Of a DNA stretch of 64,000 nt, positions 28,560 through 41,600 are shown piece by piece. The notes under the pieces were generated by a model. The model saw nothing but the letters and a program-made list of their open reading frames with translations, was not told the DNA's origin and searched no databases. Source of the stretch: Brugia malayi (Eukaryota > Nematoda > Chromadorea > Rhabditida > Onchocercidae); assembly GCF_000002995.4 (NCBI RefSeq), contig NW_025062479.1, forward strand, positions 10,331,221-10,395,220. The letters are read 5' to 3'. Position numbers and translations under genes: made by a program. The first letter of the stretch is position 1. Every line of letters begins with the position of its first letter.

Positions 28560-29330
28560 ACATATTGTACGGGGACATCATGAAATGCAAGGCAATATCA
28601 GTAAGTGGAGGCAAGCGCGTGGTCCTCACCAGGGCAGCTGGAAATGACCAGACACACTTCCTAGGGCTCTCATTGCCCAGTCTCCACCCACCTCTCCCTC
28701 CTCCCCCTCCCCGTCCACCTCCCCTCCTACCTTTCCCCCTTTTTCACCGCAATCTTTGATAATTACTTGAATACAACCAGTACTAGTAGTACTTAGCAAC
28801 AGCAGCAGCTGTAGTAATAGTAGCAGTAGTAGTAATGGAAACAAACGACAAGTATGAATGCATCCGGAAGAATTGGAAATGAAAAGATGACAGGAGGGTA
28901 AATGTGGATGAAGAGAAGTGGGAGGAGGAGGATGAAGAGTAAAACCTCAATCCTTTTTACCTCCTCCCACTCCTACTTCTCTTCCCCTTTCCACTTCTTT
29001 ACAACCATTTCTTGATCAGAGACAAGTCAGTCACCAAGGCACCCACCAACAACGACAAACCCAGATGCTCCCGAATAAGGCAAATAATTATCCATGCTGC
29101 TGTTAGGATGAAGAGGGAGGCACAGGGAGGTAAAAGGTGACACAATGTCGTCATGTTGTCCGTCCGTCTCTTTCTGACTTGCTCCATCTTCTGCTTCTGC
29201 TCCTCCATTCCGGACTTCAAAACCTCCCACTTTTCTGAACTTCTATCATCTCTTCCTCTTTCTCTTCCACTGCCAACCACAATCATCACCATCACCGCCA
29301 TCCGCTTCCTTCTTCTATCCTAGGCTTTTT
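28560..29330. other. G+C-richer island in the gene-poor region
   Basis: This block stands out from its surroundings: a mixed-composition part (28565-28680), a C-rich pyrimidine run (28680-28745), CAG/TAG triplets (28780-28840), purine-rich DNA and another C/T-rich block up to 29310. Open frames exist on both strands, the longest being 28999-29301 (-) with one hydrophobic segment, but no family motif or convincing splice chain is present. It may be a promoter, a non-coding exon or conserved regulatory DNA. Confidence 0.35.
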
Positions 29331-29915
29331 CATGCGGATAAAATGAAAGTGAAACAGAAAATGGAATATAAAAGAGAATATGAAGGCGTTCCTAAAGCCC
29401 TCAATATTGAACCATCTCTCTAAATATAGATTAAGCTGTACATCCATCTACGTTCTTTTTTTTTTTTATACGAAACAAATCTGACACACACGCACACATA
29501 TAAATATTCAAACATAAAACATTGTTATAAGTTTAAGAAGAAGAAAATTGAAACTAAGAAAGTGAAAAGAAAGTGGAGAAGAAGAGGGAACATGAAGAAA
29601 AGATTAGTACCATTAGTTTTTCTCGATAATCCAAACATTCCCAACAAATTGCACTAACATACCCGACGATGATTATACATGAAATCCTCCTTCTTTTGAA
29701 CATGAAAATGAGAAAAAAAGGAGGGACAGATAAAGAGAGAGGGAGAGATGAGGAAGAAAGAAAAAGATATGAACGGAAGGAAAGAGTTACTGTAATTGAA
29801 GGATGAATTACCGTAATTAGGTAAATAGGGAAGGAAAAGAATTAACACAATTTAGGAAAGAATTGCATTATTTTATTACTGTTGCATTTTATTATTACCC
29901 TAGTATTATTGCTTC

Positions 29916-29916
<1 letters not shown>

Positions 29917-29982
<66 letters not shown>

Positions 29983-30058
29983 GTTGATGTTATTATTATT
30001 AATTATTATTATTACTTATTATTATTATTATTATTATTTATTACTTATTATTATTTTC
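29917..30058. repeat. (TTA)n microsatellite
   Basis: About 22 perfect ATT units (29917-29982) are followed by imperfect TTA/TTAC repeats to about 30058. Confidence 0.95.
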
Positions 30059-32425
30059 ATTACTTACTATAAATGATGAATGAATTATCAAAGAAATGAA
30101 AGGGAGCATTTGTGCATTTGTTATTAATAATACTACATAACCCTAATAGAAATGGAAGTTTTAAAATGATAATCATTATCATTATAAGTGATACCAACAC
30201 TGATGATACTAACAATGATAATGACAATGATGATGGGAGATAAAAATCGATATGAGTGATGAGATTACAATATGAAATATGAAGATAAATAATGATATAA
30301 TTTGTTTATTTGTCCAATCATTTTTTGTTATTGTCTAACATTTTTTTTTCATTTTCAATTAGTTTAAACAAGTAAAACAAATAAACAAAAGACAAAAGGT
30401 ATAAAGAAAAGGAAGAAAAAGCGAAAGAAAGAAATTTTAATTTTTTGCAGAATTTAATTTTTCTTTTTTTGTTAAACTTTAAACAATTGAACAAAACAAT
30501 GGAAATTGAAACAAAATTGGAGAGGAAAAAAAAGGATAACCATAGATTGCTTTGTTTGTCTTTGGAATACAATGTCACTTTTTCGCTTCTCTCTCTCTAT
30601 TCTCCAGTTTATTCCTCTTTCCGTCCCTTCCTCTTTTTTTTCTTCTCATTTTGTTTATTCAGGAATATGATAACTTGCTTTATAATTGTTTAAACATTTT
30701 AAAGAGATAACAACAAGCAGGGAATGATAATAATGATAATAATGATAATTGTGATAGTAATAATGATGATTGTAGTGATGATTTCTATACACCTTGAAAT
30801 CGATTGCTATGGCAACAAGATACCACATCATGTATCTTCTGTTTGCAAATTTACAGCAAAAATCAAACAATTCATAACTATATAAACGTAAAAATCTACA
30901 TGCGTGTCCGTGTACATATGTTTATATATATGTTGGCGTGTTTGTATTTGTGTATTAATATTTGTATATCAAATTTAACTGATCTCAAAAATTGGTTGAA
31001 ATAAAAAAGCAAAATTTAAATAAAAGTTTTGAAATCACATCCAAACTTTTTAAAATTTCGAAAGTATCATTCCTAATCATTTTTTGCGCAACAATCTAAT
31101 AATATTAATTACAAAGATTAAGTATAATATGTGAAATATACAATATTCTAGAGATATATGGATAAAATGAGACAAGAAAAAAAGAAAAAATTAAATCAAA
31201 TTTTTTCATCATTAATTGTTAGCAACTTCCAAATTTAGGAAAAAAAGATGAAACGAAAAGAAAATGAAACCTAAATATATGCAATGTGGAGAAAAGTGTG
31301 AAAATTAAGAATTATAAAATAATTAAATTAATTTTTTTCTTTTTCAATGAAGTAGTTAAAATGACAATGTAATTAGTATTTAAATTATGAAATAAATGTA
31401 ATAAATAAAAGAATAGAAATAAAAAAAGTGAGAGAGAAAAGATAACATTTGAAATGAAAATCTATATAAATTGCTGGGAAAAAAATTAAACAAAAAAGAA
31501 AAAACGTAAAATTGGAAAACGGAAGCAGCTGGAATTGTATATAAATAAGTAAAATAGGAGGAGGGGAGAAAAGAGGGAGGGAAAAAAAGTAATGCATCCA
31601 ATTTGAATTGTTATCAGATAGGAAAATATATTTGAAATTGAAAAATTTTTTTTTTGAAAATTGAAGATAACCAGTAATTGAAATGGTTAGAATTTTTTTT
31701 TAAAAAAAAAGGAAATAATAGTCGGATATGAATAATGTTGAATAATAATAATTGATATAATCGATTTCATATAAATTGACATTTTAATGAAATTAAACAA
31801 ATTGAAAAAGGATGATCTAATAATAGTAGTGGAGGACAGATGGCTCGGATCACCTTCTACTATGAAGGACTACAAACGACTATGATTACAGCTGCTATTA
31901 TTATTATTATCTATTTTTGTCATCACTTCTTTTTTTCCTTTCTTTTTACATCATTTAAACATTTCATGAATTATGCATTATTTGATTTGATTTTATTTTA
32001 TTGCATACATTTATTTAATAACTTATATGAAAGAAAACAGGGGGGAGAGAGAGAAAGAGAAAAAAACGAGAGAATGAAAATTGTTATTAACCAATTCCAG
32101 TGAAAATTAAAAGCCATTAATGCGGATATATAATTAGTCTCTGAATATTAGTTGACAAATTTTAGCATTTTATATCAGTCATAATCGATTTTCTCTTTCA
32201 AATTTAATTGCTATTTGAAATTCAGTATTTTCCTTCTTATGCTTTTTTTTGGAATTTGAATTTTAAAAGAAAAGAATTAAAGTAAGCGGAAAAGTATTTT
32301 CCGCTGTAACAGACAATTTTTGCATGAAAATACTTTTTTTAGTTTTTTTCCTTCTTTATCAAATTTTAAGCTTATCATCCTCTAACTAATTGGAGATGAG
32401 GACAGAGATTTATTTATCCATTTCT

Positions 32426-32452
32426 TTTAAGAACATTTAATATGTTCTTAAA
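32426..32452. repeat. 11-bp inverted repeat
   Basis: TTTAAGAACAT (32426-32436) pairs exactly with ATGTTCTTAAA (32442-32452), leaving a 5-base loop. Confidence 0.85.
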
Positions 32453-32792
32453 TTTTTCTTTTCAAATCACTTAAAAGGAAGTAAGAAAATAAACAAGAAA
32501 GAAAAGAAAAAAAATAGCGTAAACGAACTAATTTGATACTTAAAAGTTAATTAGTAAAAATAAATTTACAAAATTTCATATCTATTTTTCAGTTTAGTGA
32601 TGAATTTTATTTCCAATATGGAGTTAACACCAAATACCACTTTGTAATTTCAAATTATTTGTTTCAATTTGAAAAAGAAAGTATTTAAATTGAAAGTTTC
32701 ATTTTTTCTAGTGTGAATAGGATAAAATAAAATTAATGATGCATTTGAAAATAACCTAACTAAATTAGATAAAAAGTTAAATATGTGGCTTG

Positions 32793-32835
32793 TATATATA
32801 TATATATATGTACGTGTGCGTGCATGCGTGCGTGC
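32793..32835. repeat. (TA)n plus (TGCG)n alternation
   Basis: A short TA run passes directly into GTACGTGTGCGTGCATGC-type alternating purine-pyrimidine sequence. Confidence 0.85.
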
Positions 32836-32937
32836 TTCTATTTGCAAAAAAAGGAAAAGTTTTGAAGAGAGGGAGTAAAATGAGACATGGCCAGTTAGTA
32901 TATGTAACTTCTTGGACATAACACAACCATAGTTTGC

Positions 32938-33026
32938 TAGGCTCATGCGATCGTTAGACCTATATTGCTCAGTAGGCTCATGAAATCGTTATAGCTATAG
33001 CCTCCTCTAGGCTCATACAATCGTTA
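32938..33026. repeat. three 19-bp cores at an exact 35-bp period
   Basis: The core TAGGCTCAT-nnn-ATCGTTA (the middle bases vary) occurs at 32938-32956, 32973-32991 and 33008-33026. The spacers between cores are less conserved. Confidence 0.9.
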
Positions 33027-33706
33027 TCAGTTGTTAGATTCTGTAAATGGAGAAAGCTTCATTAAAAAAAAAAAAGCTGTAATGCAAATGGCATTATTAT
33101 AAAAGAGTAAAAGGGGAAAAAAATTGAAAAAGAAAAATGGATAGAGAATGAAGGTACTTGGCACAAGGAACTATTAATTCAGTTTCACACTTTAGGAAAG
33201 TTTTTAGAGTTTTTAGCATGATAAATGGCAAAGAGAGAAAGAAAACATGTGAATTATGCTAGGCCAAATGAGATTGAAGCTTTTTTCTCTTATTAGCCTA
33301 TTTCTTTTTTTTTTTTTTTTCTGCATTAATTCTCTCTTTCTCTCTTTTTTTCACTTTCAATATGGTATGACCATTTGCAAAGTATATCGTTTGGGCTGTC
33401 TATTATGGGATTTTTCTTTGTGACAAGCTATTAAAAAAAAAGGAGGCATGAAAAAAGGCTTGAGGCTAAATAATAAAAAATCACGTTTTTTTTTTTCTTT
33501 CAAATAACAAATATACACACTATAGCTTGAGCTAGCGTATTATAAAAGAAAACTTACAACTAATGGAGCAAATATTGAAACATTAAATACAAGCCTTAAG
33601 CTAGATTAGAAAAAAGTATATAGTATGCAGTCTTTTTTTACAAAAATATAAAAAAAGAAACAGAAAAAAAGCCAAACTAAAGTTATAAAGCAGTTAATTA
33701 ATTAAT

Positions 33707-34401
<695 letters not shown>

Positions 34402-35606
34402 CATATTAGTCTTACAACCATTTATATTGGCGACATATATGTATATATATGCGACCACAAAAACTTTTAATTTCATTCTTTTACACTATGCATATAAGCA
34501 TTATACATATAAAGCAGAAGCTTTTTGCTCCTCAAAAATCATTCATATTCGAAAAATCAATTTTAAAACTATCCGTTTGTTTCTCTTTCTTTCACATTCT
34601 CATTCTAACATTTTCCCTAAGCTCTATATTTGGCCTTTAGGCTCAAATATGTGTATGTATGAGGAGAAATCGAAATATTTTCACTTCAATGTTAACTAAT
34701 CTCTTTTATCGCATAACATTTTAGTTAACGAAAAAAAAAAAAAAAAAAAATTATTCACATAACATTTTTTTTCTAAATATGAATAAAACCAATTTTTTTT
34801 TAAAAAAAAAGCTATTTTTTCTTTTTCTAGAAATATTTTGCTTATTTCAAACTATCACAACAAGTAATGCATTATAAGAAACTAAAAAGAAATTTCTGAT
34901 TTTTAGAAAAAAAAAAATGAAAAAATGAAATTTATTATGTCAGAAATGATTAATGTCACTTAAACAAAAACAAACAATCAAAAAAAAGAGGAATTTATTT
35001 AAATCAAAATTGAAGGAGAAAAATCTTTCAACGTATTCATATTTTATATAATAAATTGTTTATTTCATTAGAAATTTTGAAAAACGAAAACATGTATGAC
35101 TATTTTATCAAATTTTATATGCTATTAAAATTGAATAAATGCATGAAAATAAATTATTTGTCAAAAGAAACAGATAAAATAAATTAATTGATACTGGTTG
35201 AAATATTTCAATTTTGTTACTATCATACAAAATATTTTTGAATTGATCAATGTAAGTGATTGTAATTGTTTGGAATTTTAAAGCAACAAATGAAGAAGTG
35301 GAGAAAAAGAGAAAGCGAAAGAAAGCAAGAAATTATAAAGTGAATAATGTTATGATGAAATTTCCGGAAAAACTAATCCAATGAAAACTCTAAAAATAAA
35401 CGCGCAAAATATGTTAATATGTAAAGAAATTGTGTAGTTTTTTTTTTTTTTAAACTTTTTTATAACTTTAAAAAATGCAGAAAAACTGTGTGATAAGCAT
35501 AAAAATTTGCTAATATTTACAAATACATTGATTTTTTCCTTTTTTTAAAATTCTTAACTTATTATGATTAGAGATTTTTTCCATTTTTATTTATTTTTCT
35601 TTTTTG

Positions 35607-35623
35607 TTTTAATAGATGTATTA
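35607..35623 (+). promoter_or_regulatory. possible spliced-leader acceptor for the MTP gene
   Basis: TTTTAATAG ends at 35615, eight bases before the candidate MTP start at 35624. The leader itself contains ATG-TAT-TAA, a three-codon upstream frame, which weakens the call a little. Confidence 0.3.
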
Positions 35624-38600
35624 ATGATTATATTTTTTGTTCAATTATGTTTCACAAAGTATATAAACTTTCCATTTACCACTGATATTTTTATCGTTCA
35701 TAACTTGAAGGTTTACACTGGTGATAACTGGATGGAATATGTTATGTATATGTTGTAATCAGTGTCTTATCAGTATCATTGTAAAGGCATTGTTGGCACT
35801 AAAAACGATGCTTATAATTTCACTATTATACTTGATTGGTTCGTTTCATAAATTTTTGATCAAAGTATTATTTAGTAAATAATAACAAATAATCACTATC
35901 ATATTTTTCGGCATATATTTATTGACTTTTGTTAAATAATTATCAGATTTACAAACGATTGTGTAATTCATTGCACAACTTTATATTCAGACTATTTTTT
36001 GGTTATTTTTTGAACCTTTTTATGACTACTTTTACTTCTTTAGATTTGTCGTACGTAATAAAGGCTAGCAAGAATATTAAAGTACCAAATGATAGAAATG
36101 TAGAAGTGAAACTTTCTCATAATGTTGAAGAGAAAGAAAGGTTTGAAATTAATATAATTTAACAAAATTAGAATTATTTATTTGGATAGTTTTAACTGAT
36201 CAATAATTCAATTAAAATATTTCAAGAAATAATTGATAGAATTATTTAAAGAATTTTAGAAATAATCTGCAATGATATCTTGCTCTTTTTTCATCCTTTC
36301 TCACATCTTTTCATCTATTAATGATAATGTTAATATGCTATTTATTTTACTACAACAATAACAATGATGAATAATAATTAGTGCATTTTTAGATATCTTC
36401 TTTATGAGTATAATTTTTGGTCTATGACACGAATTTATGAAGAAAGAACAAAATTGGATGAAAGTATTATTGAAATAATAAACGCAACTTATTCTTTTCA
36501 TATCCTACATTATGACCCTGCTGGTAAAATTCTTGGTCGATATCAGGTTTGTTTTTATTTTTATATACCAAATTTATTTTTATGTAACTTCAGTATAAAG
36601 ATTATTTCTGATCAATTTCAATGCTAAGTTTTTCATTTAACTACCATATCGGATTTGTCTTTGCTTTAGTTTATTCAATTTCTAATAAAATTTTTGCTCA
36701 AAAATTTTCAAAATATTACTTTTGAATAATATTCATTATGCAAAACGTTACAAATTATCGTATTTTATTTGAAAAAACTATGCGAAAGAAATAATGGAAA
36801 GATAGAAATAGGATAGTGCTAAATTGTAGAATAATAGATATTGAATGCTAAATGATTTCAGTTTAAATATGAAATTTAAATATAAGATGATGGCAAGTCT
36901 ATTCAAAAATAAAAAAAAAAGAAAAAGAAAAACGAAGACAAAACAGAAAAAAAAGAATAAGAAAGTAGTTTTGAAATTTAAGTAACCAATCTATTAATCG
37001 CATTGGCAAGAAATGATTGCAAAAAAATCTAATGACTTAAGCAAAAAACTGAAATAAGGTGATCTTAAATTAAAATTGCTGTTACTACATCTCATCACTT
37101 TTGTTTATTAATATCAAGATTTTAAATTTCAATCTAATTTATCTTTTAGTAATTTTTATGGTTAAGATGTAAAAGATGTCAATTGCATTATGAAAAAACC
37201 AGAATGTTTATAATACATGTGTATTTAATAAATAAAATTTTTAATAGTCGCATTTATATGAATAACTTAAAGATATTAATTCATATTTCAAGTTTCAATA
37301 TCTGAATTCATCACTTACATTTAATAGCTTCCTTTAAATCAATATTTTACACATTTTTTTAATAACATATTAAAAATAAATAAGCAATAAATGAATGCAT
37401 CCATCGTATTAAATATAATGTATTACTCATTCCTTTATCTCTAGAGTATTATTTTAAAATTAATCTAAATTAACACATGAATAATGAATAACTAATTAAT
37501 GTTCAAAATAAGGAAAAATAAAAGATAAGATATTGTTACTATCATTATTAGTTTGAAATAAATCAAACAAAACAAACAAATAAACACGAATAGATAAATA
37601 AATTAAATATTTCAGTTCCTAAAATGCATTAGTGGCTCATGTCATTATGATATGCCAGATGTTTATGTTAATTTTATCCAAGGTGGAAATAATTTGGAAG
37701 GATTATATGTAGCAACAATATTAGATGAAAAAAATTGGAAAGTAAACTGGAATGTCCTCTTTGCAATCATTTATGCAACGATGACACCAGCTAAAATTGG
37801 TGATGGAGATGAGCAGGATGTTGTAAGTTATTAAATTTCCTCTCTTTCTTTTTTTCGTTCGAATTATTTAGGCCCTTTATACACACACGTATGATGAATT
37901 AATCAATTATTTAATTGCTAAATTATTTGATAATGCTTTATTGAATGCATTTCTTTAATATAATAACAGTTAGAAAAAAGCAAATTGTATATTAATATTT
38001 ACAAATCCTATCATTCATCATTACTAGTGAAAATTCATTTGATATGGAAATGAAATAAATTTGTACTTTTTCCTTTTTTCTCGAAAAAATTTGCTTCAAC
38101 TTTATTATTTTTTTTTTGGTAATATGTTATAGTGTAAAAATTTGAAAATTTTTCTAAATTTAAAAAAAAAATCATCACTATAATGTTACAATTAATTTTT
38201 GCATTTTTTTTTCTTAAAAATAAATTTCTCAGTATTGTCTACCAAATCTAAAAATTGAATAATTTAAAATGAAAGCGTTAAAAATTTCAACTCATTTAAC
38301 AATGAACTTTTTTTTTTTTTTTGCAATCATTTTCAAATTTCATATCACACCATATGGTCTCTGTCATTATCGTTTCTCAAAACCACGCGACAAAATATTT
38401 CGAAGGCAAATAAGCCATTGTCAATTTGATGGTATTCGTAATTTTACAAGAATAAATGATGACATTACACAACATAACTATCAACATTCTGTTATTTACA
38501 TGTATGTTATTTGATGGATGATAGTTAATAATATTAACGAACTAATCTAAGATAGTTTTACAAATAATAAAACAATTTGAAAAAAAAAAGATTTAAAAAA

Positions 38601-41600
38601 AGGAGGGAAAAAAAATTGATAGATGTTAAATGACTGAATAAATAATACCTGTTCATATGTTTTATTAAATTTTCAAATGATATCTTCTTTGTGATTCATT
38701 TAAATGTATTATTTAATTGTGTACACTTTTTTTGTAATATATCATTTATTTACACATTTATTCATTATTCAAAAAAAGAAATTGAATTATATTTTAGGCA
38801 AAATACAAAATCAAATGCTGATATTATTGATATTGAAGCTGAAGAGAAAATGATTCTAAAAAGTTTGATCATTCCTGACTGGAGCCTAGTTGTGGAAACT
38901 CAGTATGTTTATCGGTTGAATTATAGCTAAGTATATGTGTTAGAATAAATATTATTTTTAATTTTATATTATGTTTATAAAATTTCTGAACAATACGTAT
39001 ATTTTAATATAACTTTATTAAAGTAGTACTACAATAATAAGTTATGCATGCTGAATATGTTACATTTTTAACTAAATGCAAATTATACATGCAGAATGCT
39101 TCATATCTCCCGAAAAATACATAATTTTTTTGAAATAAAATGAAGGAAGTTTAGTTTTGAAAAAAAAATTTAATTCTTTTCTTTAAATCCAGAGTTTAAA
39201 ATTTTATTTACATTAATTTACTGTTTTAATTTGTATTGGTATCGAATTTTGCTTTTGTTATTTCTTGTTGAAGAGCAAAAATGAAAATGACAAATCGTAC
39301 CGTTATTTTTGGCAAACCTTTTTGTTCAACGAAATTATTAGCTGATGAATGCGCTCAAACTGTATTCAAAACAAAACGAATGGGCCGAAATTGGAAGGAA
39401 ATTAATCAAAAATTGAATATAGGTGTGAAAAAGGAGAAGTCAAAGGTAAATATATATTTATTTGCTTATTTATTTATCACTTATTTGTCTACTTGTTTAT
39501 ATGTATACACTTTTCTAATCTTTTCATGTAGTTCAATAAATTTTGGTTAGTCATACATTTTCATCAAAATTAATCTGATCTGATTTGATGAATTAAACTA
39601 AAAAATGAAATAAATGTTGGAAAAATATTATCCGAGAATTTAGAGAGTATTTTTTGTTCATTACTGAGATAAATCAGTAGATAAATCATTGTCATTGAGC
39701 AAAAAAAAAGAAAAAAGTTTCGAGATTGTGATAAAAATGGGTTTTCTCTCTTATCCAATTCAAATAAATTTCGTGTGATTATAAATTAGAGAAAGATTTG
39801 TCATCCTGAAAAATTCACTGTTATCAAAAAGGAAAAAGAAGGGAGAACATTTGTAAAAATATTTAATAGTTAGAAATATTGCTGAACAAATGAATAGTGA
39901 TGGATAGAATTGAATGGAAAGGATATGATGGATAAGTAAATGCTAACTAACTGAATGTCTTTCACCTTTTCATATGACTAAAACATGACTGAAATTGTGC
40001 ATATATTATACTTCTTATTTTTTTGTGTTTTAATTATTTATTTATTGCATAATTTAGCTTATTAATTATATATTATTTGATATTAAATTTATACTCAAAA
40101 ATTAGGAGAAATAATTTTATAAAATTCACGCATCCTGTATCATATAATTTTAAAAAAAGAGAAAGAAAAAGGGAAAATGATGTTTAAAGCATTCAATTAT
40201 CTTGCCTCATTGTAAATAGTTAGGAAATTCAAATATATTTCATTCATTTCTACTATCTTAAACAGCAAACAACAATAATATAAATTATATAAAATTTTGT
40301 AAAAATCCATGTTATAGTTTTCATCTTTTATAATCCAGTTTTTTTTAGAAAAAAATTGTCAAGTATATTTGAAATATTATTTTCATCATTTATTCTTATT
40401 TATTTCTTTCGACTTTTTTTGTAAAATTATTTTTCGTAATTTTTAAGTATAAATTTAATATCAAATAACATACAATTAATAAGATAAATTATGCAATAAA
40501 TAAACAAATCATTACAATAAAAAAAAAGAATAAGAAGTATAATATATGCACAATTTCAGTTTCTAAAATCGGTTGCATCTATTTATGTTTTAAATTGATT
40601 GTATAAAAAGACAAAATAATATTTCTAATGTATACGTAAACGTGGTATTTTTTATCATTACGGGAATTCTTGGAATTTTCTAAAAAAATTTAAACAAAAA
40701 TCAGACGAAAAATGAAAATCTGAGTATTTTAAGTGTTTATTTCTTTCTTTTTTTACAGCTAAAACTAGTGTTAAAAAAAAGCAACAGCGAATTTCCGGAC
40801 AAGAAAACGGATGGTTTAGCGGCAATTGTGAATGGTGTATTATTCGCAACGGATCAGGATTTATTGGATGCAATAAGGGAATTCCGGAATATGCCAATTA
40901 TGTATGGTTTAAATTGTTTTGCTAAAACTTAATGTAATCAATTAGATTGAAATAAGCTATTTTTGTTTAATTTTAATGCTACATACTTTTTCATTTAAAA
41001 TAGCAATTGATAGGCTAATTACAGATTTGTCCTCTTGGCAGGTCTATTATTATAGGTCAGTATTTGTGGACGCTATTGGATTAGCCGGGACAATGACAGC
41101 ATATACGGTTGGTAAAAACGCTTTTACAACTGAAGCGCCGGAATTTTTAGAACGTTTCCTGCAAGCACTTTCACAAACCACAAAAATTGATATTGCTATC
41201 ATCAATGATCTTAAAGTATTATTATATATGTTATTATTTTCTTTTTTGCTTATCATTTATCAATCAGGAAATTAAATCATTACTTTTTAATTTTCTATCA
41301 TAATAATTATTTGAAAACTATAGAAATGAACCTAAAATTTCTTTTTGTCTTCTTAAAAAAAGAAAGAGAAAAAAATTAAGTTTGAGGAAAAATTTGCAAA
41401 TTACATTAATTTTTAGATTTGGATGAAAAATACAAACGACAAATATTATGCGAAACAGATAGCATTTACTATTGCAAATCTTTATCGTCGCTATTGTCAA
41501 TCAACAAAAAGTCGCAAATATGCATGCAAAAATGGGAAAAATGATGTAGAAATATTACAAATTTAAATTAAACAACATTGCATTGAATGAAATATTATTG

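Noticed and set aside
28999..29301. 100-residue minus-strand frame with one hydrophobic segment
   Set aside because: Overlapping frames of similar length exist on the same DNA; the composition explains them and no family resemblance is seen.
35564..35758. Whole 64-residue frame as the MTP N-terminus
   Set aside because: Its first part (before 35624) is translation of a T-rich acceptor tract; only 35624-35720 was kept, tentatively.
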